NCBI GenBank assembly: GCA_027459705.1
Contig: DAIDHM010000222.1
Span: 1 to 43,889, forward strand
DNA length: 43,889 nucleotides
Source: Ktedonobacteria bacterium
GTDB taxonomy: Bacteria; Chloroflexota; Ktedonobacteria; Ktedonobacterales; JACDGC01
Direction: 5' to 3'
Shown: one piece after another, positions 17,288 through 27,581 of the stretch
How the letters are laid out: each line of letters begins with the position of its first letter
Position numbering within the stretch: the first letter of the stretch is position 1
Position numbers and translations under genes: made by a program
Notes under the pieces: model-generated
Databases searched by the model: none
What the model was told of the DNA's origin: nothing
What the model saw: the letters and a program-made list of their open reading frames with translations, nothing else

Positions 17288-17342
17288 CAACGAGATCTCT
17301 GTGCCACTGGCGGCACAGACACACAACACAGGAGGACGCACC

Positions 17343-18272
17343 GTGACGATCCCTATGGTCCCATTTGAAGGACATATGAGCTACTGTCTGACTCGTTCGC
17401 TGGCAATGGTACTGGCCTATCGCGGACATACGTATGCGGTACCCTGGCTCGAATGCGTCAGTGGCGAACCATTTGGCTTCGCCTATATCCGCGACAAGCG
17501 GCGATTTTTTGCGATCAATGGCTATGTTTACCACGAAGCCGGACAACACCTCTTGCGCACCTTGAACTTTGATTTCACTTTCAGCGGTTCGCCAGATCAG
17601 GGAGCAGCGCTGGATGCGTTGCGGGCGGCGCTGGCGGATGGCCCGGTGGCGGTGGGCATGCTTGATATGGGCTATCTCACCTACTTTCCGGATCACGCGA
17701 TGTTGCGCGGCGCCGATCATGCCATCGTCGTACTGGCTCTGCAACCAGATTGCGTCATCGTCCACGATCCCGCTGGCTTTGCCGCCGTCCCTTTGCCGTT
17801 GGACGATTTCTGCGCGGCATGGCAACGAGATATCTATACCGGGAAACCATTTGGATTATGGCGCATTGGCGCGCAGACCAGGCCGCCGACTGACGCAGAG
17901 GTCTGGGCACGGACCCTGGCCCGCGCGCGCGCAAACTTCGCCCTCACCACAGAGACGCTCCCGGATGGCACGGTGATTTTGTATGGCCCGGAAGGCATGC
18001 GCACATTGGCGGAAGATTTCCGTGCGGTGGCCACCCCGGAATTGGGCAGCCTCCCGTTCTTCAACTGGCGCGTATCCGCGCAGCGCTGCCTCGACAGCGC
18101 TTTTTACATCCGTGATCGGCTCCCCGTCGCCGCCGCCATTCGCTGGGAAGAATGCCAGCTCTATGGCATGCTGCAACAGGCTTCCTCCGCGCGCAACTAT
18201 GCCGTATTGCCCGAGTTGCTGGAACGCCTCGCTGAGCAAGAAACCAATTTCATTGCCGCTCTGAACGAGTAG
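17343..18272 (+). CDS. BtrH/peptidase C39-like protein
   Basis: A 309-residue protein resembling the BtrH_N/DUF4872 group, which has a papain-like C39 fold. BtrH itself acts as an acyltransferase in butirosin biosynthesis. The likely catalytic residues are Cys15 in SYCLTRSLAMVLAYRG, His126 in GADHAIVVLAL and Asp142 in VIVHDPAG. The C-terminal half is helical, and its function is unknown. The start is GTG 17343, preceded by GGAGG at 7 bp; a longer GTG at 17301 has no ribosome site. It may cleave or transfer an acyl or peptidyl group, but no carrier protein or peptide substrate gene is beside it. The next gene, a shortened Rossmann protein, is 200 bp downstream on the same strand. Confidence 0.7.
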   Translation: MTIPMVPFEGHMSYCLTRSLAMVLAYRGHTYAVPWLECVSGEPFGFAYIRDKRRFFAINGYVYHEAGQHLLRTLNFDFTFSGSPDQGAALDALRAALADGPVAVGMLDMGYLTYFPDHAMLRGADHAIVVLALQPDCVIVHDPAGFAAVPLPLDDFCAAWQRDIYTGKPFGLWRIGAQTRPPTDAEVWARTLARARANFALTTETLPDGTVILYGPEGMRTLAEDFRAVATPELGSLPFFNWRVSAQRCLDSAFYIRDRLPVAAAIRWEECQLYGMLQQASSARNYAVLPELLERLAEQETNFIAALNE

Positions 18273-18472
18273 GATACTGCGCAGGCAGCCGCAATATTGT
18301 CCACCCGCAGGAGGTAAGCTGGACGCACTGGTCACGCAACTGATCAAGCGAGAAAGTCATGCAGCGATCTTCGCCACCGAGAAATTTGGGGCATGCACTC
18401 ATCGTGTAAAAATGGACTGGCATAGGGCGCATTATGCGCATAGGCTGGCGCCAGGAGATAGAGGAGGGGGAA

Positions 18473-19021
18473 ATGCAACCGCAAATATCGACAGCGAAGT
18501 CATTAGCGGGGCAGGTGGCCCTGGTCGTCGAGGGGGGTCGTGGATCTGCCGCGACGGTCGCCCTGGCACTCAGCGCGGCCGGGGCGTCGTTAGCATTGCT
18601 GGCGCCGGAAAGTTGCGAAGTGTTGACGGTGGCGACCATGGCGCGGACCCAGGGTGTTAGGGCTTTGGGATTGACGGCGCATCTGGACGATACGGAATCG
18701 GTCGCGGAGGCGTTGGCGACTCTCCAGGATTCCCTTGGCCCAATCACCATCTTCGTCCATCGTCGCACGGACGATGCCATAGCTCAGGTCATAGTTCCGG
18801 AACTCCAGGCGGCAGGCGCGAGGGGTCGGTTGATCATCCTCGCGCCGTCAGATCCCGCCACGGCCGTGGCAGCGCTCGCCGGGCGGCCGCCACCTGTCGG
18901 CGTTGCGCTGAGCGGCGATCTGACGCCCAGCGCGCTGGCGCATTGGACGCTGGCGATCTGTGGGGAGGATGGGGCGCGCTGGCATGGCGCGATCATCACC
19001 CCTGCGATGATCGCGGAATGA
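18473..19021 (+). CDS. Shortened SDR-like Rossmann protein, probably non-catalytic
   Basis: A 182-residue protein that reads like the first two thirds of a short-chain dehydrogenase. After LAGQVALVVEGGRGSAATVALALSAAG, where SDRs have TGxxxGIG, the beta-alpha pattern continues (LALLAPES, ALGLTAHLDDTESV, GPITIFVH). The catalytic Tyr-x3-Lys is absent and the protein is about 70 residues shorter than a normal SDR. The glycine motif is also altered. AGGAGG lies immediately upstream of ATG 18473; the longer frame to 18434 has no such site. It could be a degenerate paralogue, a regulator or an accessory subunit. It follows the BtrH-like gene on the same strand. Confidence 0.6.
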   Translation: MQPQISTAKSLAGQVALVVEGGRGSAATVALALSAAGASLALLAPESCEVLTVATMARTQGVRALGLTAHLDDTESVAEALATLQDSLGPITIFVHRRTDDAIAQVIVPELQAAGARGRLIILAPSDPATAVAALAGRPPPVGVALSGDLTPSALAHWTLAICGEDGARWHGAIITPAMIAE

Positions 19022-19093
19022 CGGAAGGTCGCGGGAAGGTCTGTACCACCGAAACGTCGGGCTCTGCCAATCTGAGCAAACAAGCGGCAGCAG

Positions 19094-19123
19094 TTGACGA
19101 ACTCATGCTGTCCGTGATACACT
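19094..19123 (+). promoter_or_regulatory. guaB promoter
   Basis: TTGACG (19094-19099), 18 bp, then TACACT (19118-19123) preceded by TGA. The start of transcription would be near 19130, leaving a leader of about 210 nt before the guaB ATG, unusually long for this window. Confidence 0.65.
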
Positions 19124-19129
19124 CTCTGA

Positions 19130-20836
<1,707 letters not shown>

Positions 20837-20863
20837 TTGCGCGGTCTGACAGAAGCGGTTTGC

Positions 20864-20893
20864 AGCGCTCTGGAGGTAACACTCCGGGGCGCT
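20864..20893. terminator. guaB terminator hairpin
   Basis: A 12-bp stem with two G-T wobbles and a 6-nt loop, followed on the plus strand by TTCT. It lies between guaB and the convergent DUF5946 gene. Confidence 0.6.
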
Positions 20894-20942
20894 TTCTCCA
20901 TGCTGGCAACACTGGTATTCTCTGGACCGCCCGCCTGAAATT

Positions 20943-21533
20943 TCAAGCTTGGATGTTCCGTGCCCAGTCCGCGACGGTCGCGTGGTACTGCTCCCAGGCT
21001 TGCCACGTCGTTTCTGCCCAACGCCAGGCGAGGGCCTGATGCTCAGCCGCCGGAAGTTCTGATTGCGCTGGATGGTCCGGTGCCAACTCACAGATACTTG
21101 CCAGATCGGCGATAGTCAGCGGCCCCAGAGTCGGCGGTGGATCGAGCCAGCGATACTCGCGCTGGGCGGCGAGTTGCATGAGTGCCAACACCTGACGCTC
21201 GGGGCGGTGCTGGATGATTTCCCAGTAGATGCCCATCAGATGCACCGCGACCGATTGGACCGCTTGTCGTTCCGGCACACCTGGATGTTGGACCATGTAC
21301 ACATTGGTAGTGAGGGTGCGCAACGATCGTAGAGCCGGGTCAGCCATATGACGTGCCTGCACGGTACCAAACAACCACCAGCATCCGGGGACGGTGCCGA
21401 TATAACGGTTGGCGGGCATGAGGGCAACATCTACTTGAGGAATCAATGCTTTACAACTGGGACAGTATGCCTGTGACTGCATCGCGTCCTGTGTTGGAAT
21501 TGCCACGTCAATCACTCCGCGATCTTTGAGCAC
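20943..21533 (-). CDS. DUF5946 family protein
   Basis: A 196-residue protein of the uncharacterised DUF5946 family. Near the N-terminus it has YCPSCKALIP, a CxxC pair that may bind metal, then GCWWLFGTV, TTNVYMVQHPG and QSVAVHLMGIYW, blocks that recur in that family. A Trp/Ala/Glu-rich helical C-terminus follows. No function is known to me. The annotated start is a GTG at 21533; ATG 21482 (residue 18), with AGGA close upstream, is a credible alternative. It lies 64 bp downstream of the zinc-ribbon gene and probably shares the palindromic promoter at 21868-21897. Confidence 0.7.
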   Translation of the reverse strand: MLKDRGVIDVAIPTQDAMQSQAYCPSCKALIPQVDVALMPANRYIGTVPGCWWLFGTVQARHMADPALRSLRTLTTNVYMVQHPGVPERQAVQSVAVHLMGIYWEIIQHRPERQVLALMQLAAQREYRWLDPPPTLGPLTIADLASICELAPDHPAQSELPAAEHQALAWRWAETTWQAWEQYHATVADWARNIQA

Positions 21534-21597
21534 AATGAAGACCTGCGCGTGGCCATGTCAAATGAGATGTAGGATTGTCGGGATCGATCCGGTCTGT

Positions 21598-21789
21598 TCA
21601 GGCCTGACGGGGCCGTGAGCACGGCACAGCATCCGTCAAGCGATCGACACGATATCGCAGGCATTTTTGACATACCCAGCATTTGTCGGAAGGAGCTTGC
21701 TGGAAGCGCGTCTGGTGTCGACAGCGCGGGCATGTACAGACATAGGCGTTCGTGTCGTGGGTCGATTTTTTCTGCTCTGTTGTCATCAT
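21598..21789 (-). CDS. Small zinc-ribbon protein
   Basis: A 63-residue protein with two cysteine pairs (CTCPRC and CWVCQKC) about 18 residues apart, the geometry of a zinc ribbon. The N-terminus is polar and the C-terminus basic. Its function is unknown; it may bind nucleic acid or a protein partner. ATG 21789 has CGGAG 8 bp upstream and is preferred to an in-frame TTG at 21807. It is the first gene after a strong promoter with a palindromic operator, with a leader of about 75 nt, and precedes the DUF5946 gene on the same strand. Confidence 0.6.
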   Translation of the reverse strand: MMTTEQKKSTHDTNAYVCTCPRCRHQTRFQQAPSDKCWVCQKCLRYRVDRLTDAVPCSRPRQA

Positions 21790-21867
21790 TGATTCATCTC
21801 CGTCCAAACTGAACAGCTTAGCACGCGTGGTGTTTTCAGCGCCGCTCGCGATTGGATGCTCTCTTAC

Positions 21868-21897
21868 AATATTAGGTCACCCTAATATTTTTGTCAA
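21868..21897 (-). promoter_or_regulatory. Strong promoter with embedded palindromic operator
   Basis: On the minus strand, a perfect TTGACA (21897-21892), a 17-bp spacer and TAATAT (21874-21869). A perfect 9-bp inverted repeat, AATATTAGG-N4-CCTAATATT (21868-21889), covers the -10 box and most of the spacer, so a bound dimer would block polymerase. The half-site TTAGG resembles DtxR/IdeR-type iron boxes, but the spacing differs and no such regulator is in the window. Confidence 0.7.
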
Positions 21898-22015
21898 GAG
21901 GGATTGCACCGGCTGAGATGCGTCTGTGAGGTCCGGGGATGGGCCTCGCCAGGGTAACCGAAATCAAACGGTGACGCGCATCGGAAGTTCATGCGCAGCA
22001 AGTCGCGGCAGCCCC

Positions 22016-22040
22016 ATTGGCATGGCCAATAGGCTATAAT
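22016..22040 (+). promoter_or_regulatory. Promoter and palindrome upstream of the aminotransferase
   Basis: TATAAT at 22035-22040 sits in the word GCTATAATAG, also present before the FHA gene. Five bases upstream of the -10 is a palindrome ATTGGC-ATG-GCCAAT (22016-22030), which occupies the spacer region and could be an operator. No good -35 is visible. The leader to the ATG would be about 70 nt. Confidence 0.5.
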
Positions 22041-22116
22041 AGCTGGTGGTAAGAATAATGAAACCTGGCGTGCGGATGGTTGAATGTGGCCGACGACGCC
22101 GGAAGGTGGGCGAGAG

Positions 22117-23316
22117 ATGGCAACAGACACGACAGAGACAAGCGCTACAGTCCGACGAGACTATCTCGCGGAACGTGTCCGCAAGGTCAAGCCTTCGGGT
22201 ATTCGCCGTTTCTTCGATATCGCGGCTTCTATCCCTGATATGATCTCATTGGGAGTCGGCGAACCTGATTTCACGACACCGGAACATATCCGCGAGGCGG
22301 GCATCGCGTCGATCCGCGCGGGGCAGACGCACTACACCTCGAACTATGGCACGATCGAATTGCGACGGGCAATCGCCCACGAACTGGCGATGCGTTATGG
22401 ATTGACCTATGACCCAACGAATGAAATAGTCGTGACCGTGGGGGTCAGCGAGGCGGTGGATCTGGCGTTGCGAGCCCTGATCGACCCCGGCGACGAGGTA
22501 TTGACGCCTGATCCTGGCTATGTCGCTTATGAAGCAGGGATTATCTTCGCGGGTGGCGTCCCGGTCCCCGTGCCGACGCTCGCCGCCGAAGGTTTCGAGC
22601 CTCAGGCAGCGGCCTTTGCCAGTCGCATCACCGCGCGTACCAAGGCAATTCTGATTGGTTCGCCGAATAACCCCACTGGCGCGGTGATCTCGCGCGAGCA
22701 GATGGAGGGGATTGCGGCGCTGGCACAGGAACACGATCTGATCGTCATCAGCGACGAAATTTACAGCCGCTTGATCTATGGCGTCGATCACATTGCCTTC
22801 GCATCCCTGCCAGGGATGCGTGATCGCACCATTACCCTCAATGGCTTCTCTAAAGCCTACGCGATGACCGGCTGGCGCGTGGGGTATGCTGCCGCGCCCA
22901 AGGCTATCCTGGAAGCAATGCTGAAGATCCATCAATATACTATCATGTGCGCTCCCACCGATGCCCAGGCCGCCGCGTTGCAAGCGCTGGAACATGGCGA
23001 GCCGGATGTGAACGAGATGGTGGCCGAGTATACCCGGCGCCGCACGCTGATCGTCAATGGCCTGAATCAGTTAGGTCTCCCATGCCACGAGCCAAAGGGG
23101 GCCTTCTACGCATTTCCCCGCATCGACCACCTGGGGATGGACGCCGACACGTTCGTTGAACGGCTTATCCAGGAGGAGCATGTCGCGGTCGTCCCTGGTG
23201 ACGCCTTTGGCGAAAGTGGCGTCGGCCACATCCGCTGTGCGTATTGTGTGGCGTATGACCGGCTGGAAGAAGCACTGGACCGCATTGGACGCTTTGTGGC
23301 CAGACACCGCGGATAG
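22117..23316 (+). CDS. Class I/II pyridoxal-phosphate aminotransferase
   Basis: A 399-residue fold-type I aminotransferase. Characteristic elements are GVGEPDF near the N-terminus, the cofactor-contacting Asn in SPNNPTGAV, Asp and Tyr in VISDEIYSRL, the PLP lysine in LNGFSKAYAMTGWRVGY, and the substrate-carboxylate Arg near the C-terminus (HIRCAY). This pattern fits the aspartate/aromatic aminotransferase subgroup Ig, but the amino donor cannot be fixed from sequence. ATG 22117 is preferred over the frame to 22084 because AAGGTGG lies upstream. It is transcribed alone from the promoter at 22016-22040 and faces rhaB across 141 bp. Confidence 0.92.
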   Translation: MATDTTETSATVRRDYLAERVRKVKPSGIRRFFDIAASIPDMISLGVGEPDFTTPEHIREAGIASIRAGQTHYTSNYGTIELRRAIAHELAMRYGLTYDPTNEIVVTVGVSEAVDLALRALIDPGDEVLTPDPGYVAYEAGIIFAGGVPVPVPTLAAEGFEPQAAAFASRITARTKAILIGSPNNPTGAVISREQMEGIAALAQEHDLIVISDEIYSRLIYGVDHIAFASLPGMRDRTITLNGFSKAYAMTGWRVGYAAAPKAILEAMLKIHQYTIMCAPTDAQAAALQALEHGEPDVNEMVAEYTRRRTLIVNGLNQLGLPCHEPKGAFYAFPRIDHLGMDADTFVERLIQEEHVAVVPGDAFGESGVGHIRCAYCVAYDRLEEALDRIGRFVARHRG

Positions 23317-23457
23317 AGAGTCACAGCTTTCCGCGACCCGCCACCCGCAACAACGATGGCTTCCCGAGCTCGGCTTGCGTCCTCGCAGGTGCCCGACATG
23401 TGGGAACGCCGAAATGGTTGCGGGTCAGTGCGGTCTGGAGCATGGTGACGGATGGCG

Positions 23458-24954
23458 TCAACGCAGCGCGTTGAAGTGCGCCAGCGCATCCTGCCAGGAA
23501 GCTCGTTGTGTCGGTTGAGGTTCGAAGCGCTCCACCTCGGCGTATTGGGCAATCAAGCGCACATCGGCGAGCGAACCAAGCTCACCGAGGCCGACGAACT
23601 GCATCAATGCATTGCCAAGCGCGGTCGATTCAGCGGGGCCAGCCATCACCGGACAGCCCAGGCAATCCGCCAGCCACTGATTCATGAGCCGGTTGCGCGA
23701 TCCCCCACCCAAGACATGGATCATCTGATATGATGCGCCCGTCAGATCGGCGATTTCGCCGAATATCTGCGCCGAACGCAGCACGAGGCTTTCCATGATG
23801 CCGCGGGCGATGGCTGGTGGCGAAAGCTCAGTGCCAGACCATGTCACACCGCGTTCTCTAAGATTGCCCATGATAGTGGCGGGCATGTCGTCAGGCGCGA
23901 GGAAGCGGGGATCGTCGGGTTCGATGATGCCAACAAAGGCGGGTTCTCGTGCCGCCGCTGCCAGGATCTCCCCATATTCCCACGTGTCGCCCCGCTCTCG
24001 CCAGGTCCGGAGACACTCCTGCAGGAGCCATAATCCCATGACATTTTTCAAGAATCGGGTGGTGCCAAAAATCCCGCCTTCATTGGTGCAATTTGCTGCC
24101 AGCGCAGCAGGGGTCAGCACGGGCGTCGCGAGTTCGACACCGACCAGAGACCATGTTCCCGAACTGATATAGCCCCAGGTGGGGCTCGCCATGCCTGACA
24201 TTGCCAGTGTAGGTACGGCGGCGATAGCGCTCCCCGTATCATGGGTCGCGGGCGCGATAATGTGCGCCATGCCGATCTCGGCCTGAATCGCCGGTGCGAC
24301 TACCCCCAGATCTGTGCCTGGTTCGATAATTGGCGGCAGGAACCCTGTTGGCAATTCCAGGGCGGCCAAGAGTTCGGTCGCCCAGTCACGCGTGTTTGGA
24401 TTCCAGCATTGGGTAGTGCTGGCATTGGTTCGCTCCGCAACGAGATCGCCACCGAGCCAGGCATGGAGGAGATCGGGAATCAGCAACATCCGATGAGCGG
24501 AGGCCAGATCGCCGGGTAAACAGCGTTCTTGAGCTTCCAGTTGATAGAGCGTATTGAATGGCAAAAATTGCGTCCCGGTCTGGGCATAGATGCTCGCGCG
24601 GGGAATGCGCGCCAAAACGCGCTCCATCGCGCCATCGGTGCGATGATCACGATAGGCGTATGGCAAACCGCGTAGCAGCCCAAATTGATCCACCAGGCCA
24701 TAATCGATGGCCCACGAATCAATGCCAACACTGTCTAGTATGCCGTTGGCCGCTGTCTTCGCGCCGCGTAGTCCCGCGAGAATCTCTTGCCAGAGTTGTG
24801 GGAGGTTCCAGAAACGATGGCCCCGGATGAAGACGGGGCGATTGGGGAAGCGATGGATCTCTTCGAGCGTGCATCTCCCCCCGTCGAAGCGTGCCAGCAT
24901 AACCCGTCCACTCTCCGCACCGAGATCAACCGCCGCCACCGTGCGCGATGCCAT
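23458..24954 (-). CDS. rhaB: Rhamnulokinase
   Basis: A 498-residue FGGY-family sugar kinase that phosphorylates L-rhamnulose at C1. The phosphate-1 motif AVDLGAESGRVML is at the N-terminus. SVGIDSWAIDYGLVD, the substrate-region block YRDHRT and the C-terminal adenosine motif HVLGGGSRNRLMNQWLADCLG are present, and the AESGR and WAVDYG-type motifs are characteristic of rhamnulokinases within the FGGY group. AGAGGAA lies about 8 bp before the ATG. It is the last gene of the minus-strand rhamnose cluster, 72 bp after the aldolase/dehydrogenase gene. It makes the substrate of RhaEW. Confidence 0.95.
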   Translation of the reverse strand: MASRTVAAVDLGAESGRVMLARFDGGRCTLEEIHRFPNRPVFIRGHRFWNLPQLWQEILAGLRGAKTAANGILDSVGIDSWAIDYGLVDQFGLLRGLPYAYRDHRTDGAMERVLARIPRASIYAQTGTQFLPFNTLYQLEAQERCLPGDLASAHRMLLIPDLLHAWLGGDLVAERTNASTTQCWNPNTRDWATELLAALELPTGFLPPIIEPGTDLGVVAPAIQAEIGMAHIIAPATHDTGSAIAAVPTLAMSGMASPTWGYISSGTWSLVGVELATPVLTPAALAANCTNEGGIFGTTRFLKNVMGLWLLQECLRTWRERGDTWEYGEILAAAAREPAFVGIIEPDDPRFLAPDDMPATIMGNLRERGVTWSGTELSPPAIARGIMESLVLRSAQIFGEIADLTGASYQMIHVLGGGSRNRLMNQWLADCLGCPVMAGPAESTALGNALMQFVGLGELGSLADVRLIAQYAEVERFEPQPTQRASWQDALAHFNALR

Positions 24955-25026
24955 GCGATGCTTCCTCTCCGCCGCCTATCGGCTACCTGTTGATGCGCCC
25001 TCAGAGATCCGCCAGCCCGACCACGA

Positions 25027-27150
25027 TTAGCGCGGATATGCTGCGGGTACGCCACCATCGACATTCAATATGTTGCCCGTGCTCTTGGGAGCACGAGTTG
25101 GTGATGCAAAGAATGCGACCGCTTCCGCGATGTCATCCGGGTAGATATTGACCCCAAGGGTAGTGCGTTTGCGATACACTTCGTCCAGTTGATCTGGGGC
25201 GACCCCATAGGTTGCTGCGCGCTCGGCGCGCCAGGAACTGTCCCAGATGCGCGAGCCAGCGAGAACCGCATCGGGGTTGACCGTATTGACGCGGATGCCG
25301 TCGGCGCCGCCTTCCTCGGCCAGGCAACGCGCGAGGTGCACCTCCGCGGCTTTGGCGGTGGAATAGGCCGCGGCATTCTTGCCCGCCACCAGGGCATTTT
25401 TACTCGCGACAAAGACGAGATTGCCACCGCGCCTTTGCTGACGTAAGACGCGAAAGCCCTCGCGCGCCACCAGAAAATAGCCAGTTGTGAGCACATTCCA
25501 ATTGCGATTCCACATGGCGAGCGAGGTCTCGGTGATCGGCGCGCTGGAGGCGAGACCGGCGTTGTTGACAATCACATCGAGACCGCCGAATGCCAGGGTC
25601 GCCTGCGCGAAAGCCGTCGCGACACTCGCTTCATCGGTGACATCCATGCGGACTGCCACCGCTCGGCCAGCGCCAAATTTCGTGTTGATCGCCTCCGCCA
25701 CGCGCTCGGCCCCCTCCAGATCGATATCCGCCAGGACGACCTGCGCCCCATCGCGTGCCACACGCCGCGCGATGGCGGAGCCGATGCCGCCCGCTGCGCC
25801 GGTCACGAGCACGATATGCCGCGCAAACTCGCGCTCTGGGGGGGCTAATTGCAATTTATACTGCTCCAATGGCCAGTACTCTACAGCATAGCTCTCGGCG
25901 GCGGTCAGCGAGATAAAGCCACCACAGGCCTCAGCTCCCGCCATTACCGCGATGGCCCGATGGTAGAGTTGGGCCGCCACATCCGCCATAGCGGCATCCT
26001 TGCCGGTGGTCAGCATGCCAACTCCAGGGATCAGGATGACTCGCGGATGAGGATCGCTGACCGCATCGGCTGCCCGATAGACTGGGGTTGCCGCGTCAGG
26101 ATCGAGATCCTGTTCGGCGTTGGCTGCCAGGTAGGTCCGATATTGTTCGACGTAGCTGGCGACTTCGCTTTCGAGGGCTGCAACAAGGGCGTCCACGCCT
26201 TGTGAGGGTTCCCAGTCGACCAACAACGGCCACGGTTTGGTATGGACGAGATGATCGGGGCAAGCCGCGCCGATCTTGGTAAGTCTCGGCGCGTCCATGC
26301 TGCCAATAAATTCCAACAGATCCGCGCTATCCTCGAAATGCAGGATCTGGTGACGATCGGCACTGACCAACCCGCGTAATGTCGGGGCGATTGCAGCGGC
26401 GACCCGCGCTCGATCTTGGGCATCCAGTGCCGCTACCCGGGATCCTCCGAACAGTTGTCGCGCGGGCTGGCGGGCGATGTGAGCAGCGACGAAGGATTTT
26501 GCCTGGTCGATGGTCGCCAGGGTCGTCGCAAAGCATTCGGCATCGGTCGCGCCCCAGGTAATAAGTCCATGTTTTGCCAGAATAACCAGGCGAGCGTGTG
26601 GCGCTGCGCGGACGGCAAGTGCCACTTCGCGCGCCAGGCCGAAGCCAGGGCGGCGATAGGGAATCCAGATCAGGGCGTCGCCAAAGCAGGCGCGTGCTAA
26701 CCGTTCGCCATCGGCCGCGCAGGCAAAAAAATTGGTCGCATCGGCGTGCGTGTGGTCGATATGGTTGAAGGGGAGGAAGGCATGGAGTAGTGTCTCAATC
26801 GATGGGCGCGGGCGGGCGGGTTCAAAAAAACAATGGGCGAGATACTCGACCATCTCGCTATCACTCATCCGCTCGCGTGCCAACAAGGGCGTGAGATCAT
26901 CGAGATAGAGGCCGGTGAACGATGCCGCTGTCACGGTTGCCAGGTCAGAACCAGATCCTTTCACCCAGAGTACGCGTGACGGTCGTCCGCGAAAATCTAC
27001 CGCGTCAGCTTTGGCGGAAGTATTCCCACCGCCCCAGTTGCAGACGGTACGGTCAGCGCCGAGACGGCGAGATCGCGTCACCAACTCTTCAAGGGGGGAA
27101 AGCCTGGCTGTCGCGTCGGCGCCGTTCGGCGCGTTACTCTCATTCTGCAT
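25027..27150 (-). CDS. rhaEW: Bifunctional rhamnulose-1-phosphate aldolase / lactaldehyde dehydrogenase (RhaEW)
   Basis: A 707-residue fusion. The N-terminal part (about 10-370) is a class II aldolase domain: metal-ligand histidines in HIDHTHAD and HGLITWG fit zinc-dependent cleavage of rhamnulose-1-phosphate to DHAP and L-lactaldehyde. The C-terminal part (about 435-707) is a short-chain dehydrogenase with VTGAAGGIGSAIARR, NNAG and the catalytic YSTAK, expected to oxidise lactaldehyde to L-lactate with NAD+. Equivalent fusions are known in Chloroflexus and Bacillus. The ribosome site GAGGAG overlaps the rhaM stop 13 bp upstream, so the two are tightly coupled. Both active sites look intact. 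Confidence 0.95.
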   Translation of the reverse strand: MQNESNAPNGADATARLSPLEELVTRSRRLGADRTVCNWGGGNTSAKADAVDFRGRPSRVLWVKGSGSDLATVTAASFTGLYLDDLTPLLARERMSDSEMVEYLAHCFFEPARPRPSIETLLHAFLPFNHIDHTHADATNFFACAADGERLARACFGDALIWIPYRRPGFGLAREVALAVRAAPHARLVILAKHGLITWGATDAECFATTLATIDQAKSFVAAHIARQPARQLFGGSRVAALDAQDRARVAAAIAPTLRGLVSADRHQILHFEDSADLLEFIGSMDAPRLTKIGAACPDHLVHTKPWPLLVDWEPSQGVDALVAALESEVASYVEQYRTYLAANAEQDLDPDAATPVYRAADAVSDPHPRVILIPGVGMLTTGKDAAMADVAAQLYHRAIAVMAGAEACGGFISLTAAESYAVEYWPLEQYKLQLAPPEREFARHIVLVTGAAGGIGSAIARRVARDGAQVVLADIDLEGAERVAEAINTKFGAGRAVAVRMDVTDEASVATAFAQATLAFGGLDVIVNNAGLASSAPITETSLAMWNRNWNVLTTGYFLVAREGFRVLRQQRRGGNLVFVASKNALVAGKNAAAYSTAKAAEVHLARCLAEEGGADGIRVNTVNPDAVLAGSRIWDSSWRAERAATYGVAPDQLDEVYRKRTTLGVNIYPDDIAEAVAFFASPTRAPKSTGNILNVDGGVPAAYPR

Positions 27151-27163
27151 CGTCGCGTTCTCC

Positions 27164-27478
27164 TCAATCGAGATGAAATTGTTCCGGAAGCAGCGCTGGG
27201 AACAAGGTGACAGGATCCACCGTGCGGATCAAAATGTCCTGCATATAGGTTTCCCAACGCGCCGCGATTTCACTGGTAGCCAACGCTGCGCGGTAACGTT
27301 CAAGGTCCTCGACTTCCAGGTAGGCGAAAAGCGTCGTCCCTGCGCGGAATATCGAGTAATTGTGCGCGCCGGCCGCTCGCAGTTCTGCCAGCATCGCTGG
27401 CCAGATGGCCTGGTGGCGTCGGCTATATTCTTCCTCTGTACCAGGTTTGATAGTCATCAAAAAGGCGATCCGCTGCAT
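27164..27478 (-). CDS. rhaM: L-rhamnose mutarotase
   Basis: A 104-residue protein of the RhaM family, which interconverts alpha and beta anomers of L-rhamnose and feeds the isomerase. The hallmark FLMTIKPGTEEEYSRRH, then IWPAM with the catalytic His nearby, NYSIF and the ETYMQDIL segment are present, and length is standard. The Shine-Dalgarno region is weak (GAAGAAGGG), suggesting lower translation than its neighbours. It lies 103 bp after rhaI and 13 bp before rhaEW, inside the rhamnose operon. Confidence 0.95.
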   Translation of the reverse strand: MQRIAFLMTIKPGTEEEYSRRHQAIWPAMLAELRAAGAHNYSIFRAGTTLFAYLEVEDLERYRAALATSEIAARWETYMQDILIRTVDPVTLFPALLPEQFHLD

Positions 27479-27581
27479 CTTGATCCCGAGCCCTTCTTCG
27501 TCCTGTGGCGCTGTGCCAATGAGGTATTGTTCCTAGCATGTCAATATGGCGGTTAACAGCACATGCAGAGTGAGTATGGCC

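Noticed and set aside
23343-23425. ACCCGCAAC/GTTGCGGGT inverted repeat between the aminotransferase and rhaB genes
   Set aside because: The loop of about 65 nt is too long for a terminator, and I see no supporting element.
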